From assembly GCA_026225015.1 (NCBI GenBank), contig JAMFRY010000036.1, forward strand, positions 1 through 8,564: a stretch of 8,564 bases of DNA. Reading direction: 5' to 3'. Below are positions 4,973-8,564 of the stretch, piece after piece. This stretch comes from Alphaproteobacteria bacterium. Lineage in GTDB: Bacteria; Pseudomonadota; Alphaproteobacteria; Acetobacterales; Acetobacteraceae. The notes below the pieces were generated by a model that did no database searches, was not told the DNA's origin, and worked only from the letters and a program-made list of their open reading frames with translations. Numbering within the stretch: the stretch's first letter is position 1; each line of letters begins with the position of its first letter. The translations under genes and the position numbers were made by a program.

Positions 4973-6811
4973 ATGCAGAATATGGACTTATGCAGTTGCG
5001 GAAGCGGGCTTCGGAAAACGCGCTGCTGTGGGCTCGATCCGGCTTCTCTGCCCGGCCCCGCCGCGCTGGAATTGCTGAACCTCCAGGGCGCCGAGGCGAC
5101 AAAGCTTTTCAACGAGAAAAAATTGCGCGAGGCCGAGGCCCTGGCGCTGAAGCTGCTTGATCTCGCGCCGAATCATCGCCTGGCGTTGCGGGTGCTTTTT
5201 GAGGTTCGCAAATCGGAAAATAACGCGAAGGCGGCCGAAGCGCTAGCCCGGCGCCTAGCCGAGTCGCCAGCCGATAATCCCGCTTTGGCCGCCGCCGCCA
5301 ATCTTCAACTGGCGCAATTGCTCATCAACCAAGCCCGCCACGCCGAGGCGGAGCCGGCGGCAAGTGCTGCGGTAAAGCACAGCCCGCGCGACGCCACTGC
5401 GCATCACGTTCTGGGCGTGGTGTTCACCGAGACCGGCCAGTTCCGACAGGGCGAGCTGCATTACCGCCAGGCGGTTGCCTTGCGCGGCGAGGGTGACGGG
5501 CTGATGACCGGCAACCTTGCCTGGAATTTGCGGCAGCAGGGGCTGCTGGACGAAGCCGCCAGCCTGTACGAAACAGCCCTGGCCAGCCGGCCGGAGAATC
5601 TTCGCGCCATTGGCGGCTTTGCGCAGGTGGAGACCGCGCGCGGCAATTTCCCCCATGCCGCGCAATTGCTGGATGGCGCTTTGGCGAAGGGGACGGATCG
5701 CAGCCTGCGCCTGCTGCGCGCCATGCTGGAGCTGCGGCAGAACCAGCCCGATGCCGTGCTGAACCGGCTGAACGATCCGCCCGAATCGCTGCTGCCGGCG
5801 GAAATCTTGCTCCGCGGCCAGGCGCTGCTTGCCTTGCGGCAGACCGGCGAAGCCATTGCCGCCTTCGCCACGGCGCGGCAACTGCAGCGCGAACGCTACG
5901 GACAGATTTATCAGCCCGAAGCCGCGATCCGGCAAGCGGAACTGTATAAGGCGTATTTCACCGCCAACCGGCTTGCCCCGTTGCCGCGGGCAAATACCGG
6001 AGGCCCGGCGCCCGGCAATCCTGCGCCCGTAGGGCCGCAGCCGGTTTTTCTGCTTGGCTTTCCGGGCTCCGGCACAACGCTCCTGGAGCAACTTCTGGCG
6101 CAACTCCCCGGCTTTGCCGCCGGTGATGAATTTGCACCCATGGCCGGCCTGCTGGACCTGCCCGAACTCGCCGGTTATCCGGACTGCCTCACAGACATGC
6201 TGATCGGCGAGCGCCAGCATCTGCCCGGCCGGCTCGCCGCCAGGGTGCTGGAGCAATTCCGCGATGCCGGTATCACCTCCGGCGATCAAAAATTCGTCAC
6301 CTTGCGCGCGCCCGGCAATGCCTGGCATCTCGGTCTGATCAAACTACTGTTTCCGGAAGCGCCGGTGATCCATCTGATCCGCCATCCGCTCGACATCGTT
6401 ATCAACAATTTTGGCCGGGATAAGAAACTGCAAGCCAATTGCGGCGTTTCCTTGATTGCGCTGGCCCGGCATTATGACCTCACCATGTCGCTGATCGCGC
6501 ATTATCGCGGCCAGTTGACCTTGCGCTATTTGCCAATCCGGTACGAAACCCTAGTCACCGAACCCGCCTTGACCTTGCGCAATGTGCAGGATTTCATCGG
6601 CGCTACTGCCGCGATACCGGCGGAATCGGCGCTCCGTGCCAATGCGATCACGCCGGCCACGCGCTACCCTGCTCATGTCATCGGCCAAAAGCCCATCCAT
6701 GCGCGCGGCGTTTTTGAGCATCTGGCCTTCGAGGCGGCGGCGCCGAATATTTTCACGGAAATCCGCCCCGTTTTGACACCCTGGATTCAAGAATTGGGTT
6801 ATGCCGCATGA
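4973..6811 (+). CDS. SEC-C zinc motif, TPR and sulfotransferase-domain protein
   Basis: This 612-residue protein has three parts. Residues 7-19 (CSCGSGLRKTRCC) are a SEC-C type zinc-binding motif, with Cys7, Cys9, Cys18 and Cys19 as ligands, followed by Gly20. Residues about 37-310 are tetratricopeptide repeats, judged from recurring A..LA...L and G..DEA..LYE-type helices. Residues about 357-610 are a PAPS-dependent sulfotransferase domain: the 5'-phosphosulfate loop is GFPGSGTTLLEQLL (362-375), and the 3'-phosphate region is VIHLIRHPLDIVINNFG (465-481), where the R-x-P-x-D-x-x-x-Ser pattern has Asn478 at the Ser position. RYETLVTEP (523-531) is the usual helix after it. Bacterial TPR-sulfotransferases are presumed to sulfate surface polysaccharide or protein; the acceptor is unknown. 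No signal peptide or membrane segment is seen. The start at 4973 has no good ribosome site; the second in-frame ATG at 4982 gives a more typical SEC-C N-terminus. The stop overlaps the next gene. Confidence 0.88.
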   Translation: MQNMDLCSCGSGLRKTRCCGLDPASLPGPAALELLNLQGAEATKLFNEKKLREAEALALKLLDLAPNHRLALRVLFEVRKSENNAKAAEALARRLAESPADNPALAAAANLQLAQLLINQARHAEAEPAASAAVKHSPRDATAHHVLGVVFTETGQFRQGELHYRQAVALRGEGDGLMTGNLAWNLRQQGLLDEAASLYETALASRPENLRAIGGFAQVETARGNFPHAAQLLDGALAKGTDRSLRLLRAMLELRQNQPDAVLNRLNDPPESLLPAEILLRGQALLALRQTGEAIAAFATARQLQRERYGQIYQPEAAIRQAELYKAYFTANRLAPLPRANTGGPAPGNPAPVGPQPVFLLGFPGSGTTLLEQLLAQLPGFAAGDEFAPMAGLLDLPELAGYPDCLTDMLIGERQHLPGRLAARVLEQFRDAGITSGDQKFVTLRAPGNAWHLGLIKLLFPEAPVIHLIRHPLDIVINNFGRDKKLQANCGVSLIALARHYDLTMSLIAHYRGQLTLRYLPIRYETLVTEPALTLRNVQDFIGATAAIPAESALRANAITPATRYPAHVIGQKPIHARGVFEHLAFEAAAPNIFTEIRPVLTPWIQELGYAA

Positions 6812-8205
6812 GCGAAGCATTGAAACCCGATTTACTGAAGCCTGGGCAGCGCCGCGTCAGCCTGGCCGATGCGCTGGCGGAAATTTCTGCCTTCGAGCGC
6901 GACAACAAGCTCGACGAGGCCGACGACCTCGCCAATCGCGTGCTGAAAGCGGCGCCGGAACATCCGCATGTGCTGCACATGGCCGGCATTGTGGCGTATC
7001 GCAAAGGCAGGGTGGCGGAGGCTATCGAACGGATGGAGAAATCCATGCGGCTGGCGCCGAACGTGGCGCTCTATCCGCGCAACATGTGCGAAATCTATCG
7101 CGGCGCCGGGCGGCTGGACGAGGCGCTGCTGGTGGGCAAACGCGCGGTTGAACTCTCGCCGGAGGATAGCCGGGCCTATTTCAACCTGGCGCTGATCCAT
7201 TACGAGCGGCTGGAGCTTGAGGAGGCGGTGGTGGTCTCCGACCAGGCGATCGCGCTCGACCCGCAATTCGCCGAGGCGCATTTCGAGAAGGCCGAGGCGC
7301 TGCTGCTGGCCGGGCGCCTGCGCGAAGGCTGGGAGAGCTATGAATGGCGTTTCAAGCTGAAACAGGCCGAAGGCATGTTGCCCAAAACCGAAAAACCGCA
7401 ATGGGATGGCAGCGCAGTGGCACCGGGCAAATTGCTGGTGATCGCCGATCAGGGCTTTGGCGATTGCATCCAATTCTCCCGCCTGATCCCCTGGGTGGTG
7501 GCGCGTGCGCCGGCGCCGATCCTTGCCTGCAGCCAGGACCTGGTTCCGCTGCTGCGCCAGCATGCAGGGCTTGGCAAAATTATTACGAGCTGGGAACATG
7601 CCGGCGATTATGATTGCTACGTTCCGCTCTCCGGATTGCCCCGGCTGGCCGGGATCAGCGTGGAGACCATCCCCGCTAACGGGCCGTATCTGACGGTTGC
7701 GCCGAAGCTGGTTGAGCACTGGCGCGAAACGCTGGCCCGGCTTGCTCCGCCCGGCAAGCGGCGCATCGCGCTGGTCTGGGCCGGCCGCCCGACCCATAAG
7801 AACGACCGCAAGCGCACGCTGAAACTCTCGCAATTCGCGCCGCTTTTCGGGTTGCGCGATATCGCTTTGCTTACGGTGCAGAAGGGTGAGCAGATCGTGC
7901 AGGCCGGATCCTATTACGGCCCTGCCCCGCTGCTGAATCTCGGGCCCGAGATCAATGATTTTCTGGACACCATGGCGATTTTGAAAAATGTCGAGCATCT
8001 GGTGACCATCGATACCTCGGTCGCGCATGTCGCGGGCGCCATCGGTGTGCCAACCTCGGTGGTGCTGCCTTATGCGCCGGATTGGCGCTGGCTGCTGGGC
8101 CGCAACGATACGCCATGGTATCAATCGGTGAAGCTCTATCGGCAGGAGAAGCCGTATGAGTGGGCGGGGGTGATAGAGCGGATCGCGGCGGATTTGTCGC
8201 GGTAG
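6808..8205 (+). CDS. TPR protein with C-terminal GT9-like (heptosyltransferase-type) domain
   Basis: The 465-residue product has TPR helices at about residues 18-165 (for example HVLHMAGIVAYRKGRVAEAI and AYFNLALIHYERLELEEAV). A WESYEWRF segment (175-182) and PQWDG (197-201) link them to a glycosyltransferase-B fold related to GT9 heptosyltransferases. In that domain ADQGFGDCIQFSRLIPWV (213-230) matches the family EQGxGDxIQFxR motif. VWAGRPTHKNDRKRTL (323-338) matches the WAG.P.H..D..R motif, LTVQKGEQ follows, and IDTSVAHVAGAIGVPTSVVLP (401-421) is the nucleotide-sugar pocket of the C-terminal half. It probably transfers a sugar to an envelope or protein acceptor; donor and acceptor are unknown. 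The ATG overlaps the preceding TGA as ATGA, so translation is probably coupled, and the two TPR proteins may act on the same substrate. No signal peptide or membrane segment is seen. Confidence 0.88.
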   Translation: MSEALKPDLLKPGQRRVSLADALAEISAFERDNKLDEADDLANRVLKAAPEHPHVLHMAGIVAYRKGRVAEAIERMEKSMRLAPNVALYPRNMCEIYRGAGRLDEALLVGKRAVELSPEDSRAYFNLALIHYERLELEEAVVVSDQAIALDPQFAEAHFEKAEALLLAGRLREGWESYEWRFKLKQAEGMLPKTEKPQWDGSAVAPGKLLVIADQGFGDCIQFSRLIPWVVARAPAPILACSQDLVPLLRQHAGLGKIITSWEHAGDYDCYVPLSGLPRLAGISVETIPANGPYLTVAPKLVEHWRETLARLAPPGKRRIALVWAGRPTHKNDRKRTLKLSQFAPLFGLRDIALLTVQKGEQIVQAGSYYGPAPLLNLGPEINDFLDTMAILKNVEHLVTIDTSVAHVAGAIGVPTSVVLPYAPDWRWLLGRNDTPWYQSVKLYRQEKPYEWAGVIERIAADLSR

Positions 8206-8209
8206 GAGT

Positions 8210-8239
8210 CTTGGTCGGCGTCTATAAAACGCGCCCAAG
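8210..8239 (+). terminator. Weak hairpin after the TPR/GT9 gene
   Basis: CTTGG (8210-8214) pairs with CCAAG (8235-8239), with some further GC pairing inside, five bases after the stop codon. No T-run follows, so this is at best a weak transcript end for the two-gene unit. Confidence 0.2.
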
Positions 8240-8269
8240 CAAATCAATGAGGTTGGTTGGAGGGATCAA

Positions 8270-8564
8270 ATGTCCGTCATTGCAGACCGAGCGCGAGACC
8301 TGGCTCTTGGGTTTCCGGGCGTGAGTGAAGCTCCACGCTGGCACTAGTTGGCGTTCCGCACGCCGCGCGAAATTTTCACGACCCTCGATACGGCCGCGCG
8401 TGACATCAATTTGATTTTCGACCAGGACCACAGAGACTTCTATTGCGAACAGGCGCCGCACAGCTTTAGGCCTGTGCATGGCGGTTGGGGGCAAAGGGTC
8501 GCCACGCGCTGCGATCTTGAGACCGTGGATGATGCCACTCTAACCTCTGCCTTGGAAGCGGCGC
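8270..8564 (+). pseudogene. MmcQ/YjbR-family gene interrupted by an in-frame TAG (right edge)
   Basis: ATG at 8270, five bases after GGAGGG (8259-8264), opens a frame that reads RDLALGFPGVSEAPRWH and meets TAG at 8345-8347 after 25 codons. The same frame then stays open for the 72 remaining codons of the window. It gives LAFRTPREIFTTLD, then NLIFDQDHRDFYCEQAPHSF and RPVHGGWGQRVATRCDLETVDDATLTSALEAA. Together these match the MmcQ/YjbR family: the ALxFPxVxEAPxW start, FRxxxxIFATL, the FRPV.GGWG(R)xGxT motif and the D..TL..AL helix. Family members are small (about 110-120 residues) proteins with a double-wing, DNA-binding-like fold of unknown function. The remaining 3' end lies outside the window. 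A nonsense mutation, a sequencing error, readthrough, or a restart at TTG 8348 are all possible. The opposite-strand frame over this region looks like a shadow. Confidence 0.7.

Noticed and set aside
5255..6328. 357-codon minus-strand frame opposite the sulfotransferase gene
   Set aside because: It shadows the gene with SEC-C and PAPS motifs and shows only Gly/Arg/Gln-rich sequence with no family pattern.
7750..8205. Possible separate heptosyltransferase gene in the C-terminal half of the TPR/GT9 frame
   Set aside because: The frame is continuous with the TPR part and the motifs follow the usual order of TPR-GT9 fusion proteins, so it is one gene.
6832..8247. 471-codon minus-strand frame opposite the TPR/GT9 gene
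   Set aside because: The plus strand carries clear TPR and GT9 motifs with coupled translation. The minus frame is low-complexity Arg/Gln/His-rich text typical of a shadow.
8222..8494. 90-codon minus-strand frame near the right edge
   Set aside because: The plus strand across the same bases matches the MmcQ/YjbR family despite the amber codon, so the minus frame is best read as a shadow.

Overview
The window most likely comes from a GC-rich alphaproteobacterium, probably Rhodospirillales/Acetobacteraceae. The grounds are an MbfA-type ferritin-VIT1 fusion, a full CtrA-type box (TTAA-N7-TTAAC), an Fe-type SodB of alphaproteobacterial flavour, and paired TPR-sulfotransferase/TPR-glycosyltransferase genes. 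The family calls are firmer than the taxonomy, which is inference from remembered family patterns without a search.

Layout: (a) 1-139, minus strand: the N-terminal end of a squalene/phytoene synthase-family gene running off the left edge, divergent from sodB. (b) 169-777, plus: iron superoxide dismutase, followed by a gene-free stretch (778-994) with a strong GC-rich hairpin that looks like an interspersed repeat, and a weak promoter candidate. (c) 995-2122, plus: a y4iL-like catalase-family protein. (d) 2143-4785, minus: mbfA, then a nitronate monooxygenase-family flavoprotein 32 bp downstream, then a PilZ-domain gene with its own upstream region carrying the CtrA-type box. (e) 4973-8205, plus: a SEC-C/TPR/sulfotransferase gene overlapping by ATGA a TPR/GT9-like glycosyltransferase gene. 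(f) 8270 to the right edge, plus: an MmcQ/YjbR-family gene interrupted by an in-frame amber codon.

The left half has an oxidative-stress and iron theme. SodB makes H2O2 from superoxide, the catalase-like protein may consume it, and MbfA exports or sequesters iron and so limits Fenton chemistry. The flavoprotein downstream of mbfA is probably co-transcribed. The PilZ protein is a likely c-di-GMP receptor, and its upstream CtrA box suggests cell-cycle or motility control. The right half looks like a two-gene unit that sulfates and glycosylates a common acceptor (surface polysaccharide or protein); the acceptor cannot be read from the sequence.

I see no tRNA, rRNA, CRISPR array, insertion sequence or phage gene. 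Nothing in the window is clearly a new system. The observations most worth checking are the CtrA box before the PilZ gene, the SEC-C-headed sulfotransferase with an Asn in place of the usual 3'-phosphate-binding Ser, the Asp in the catalase-like active site, and the amber-interrupted YjbR gene.
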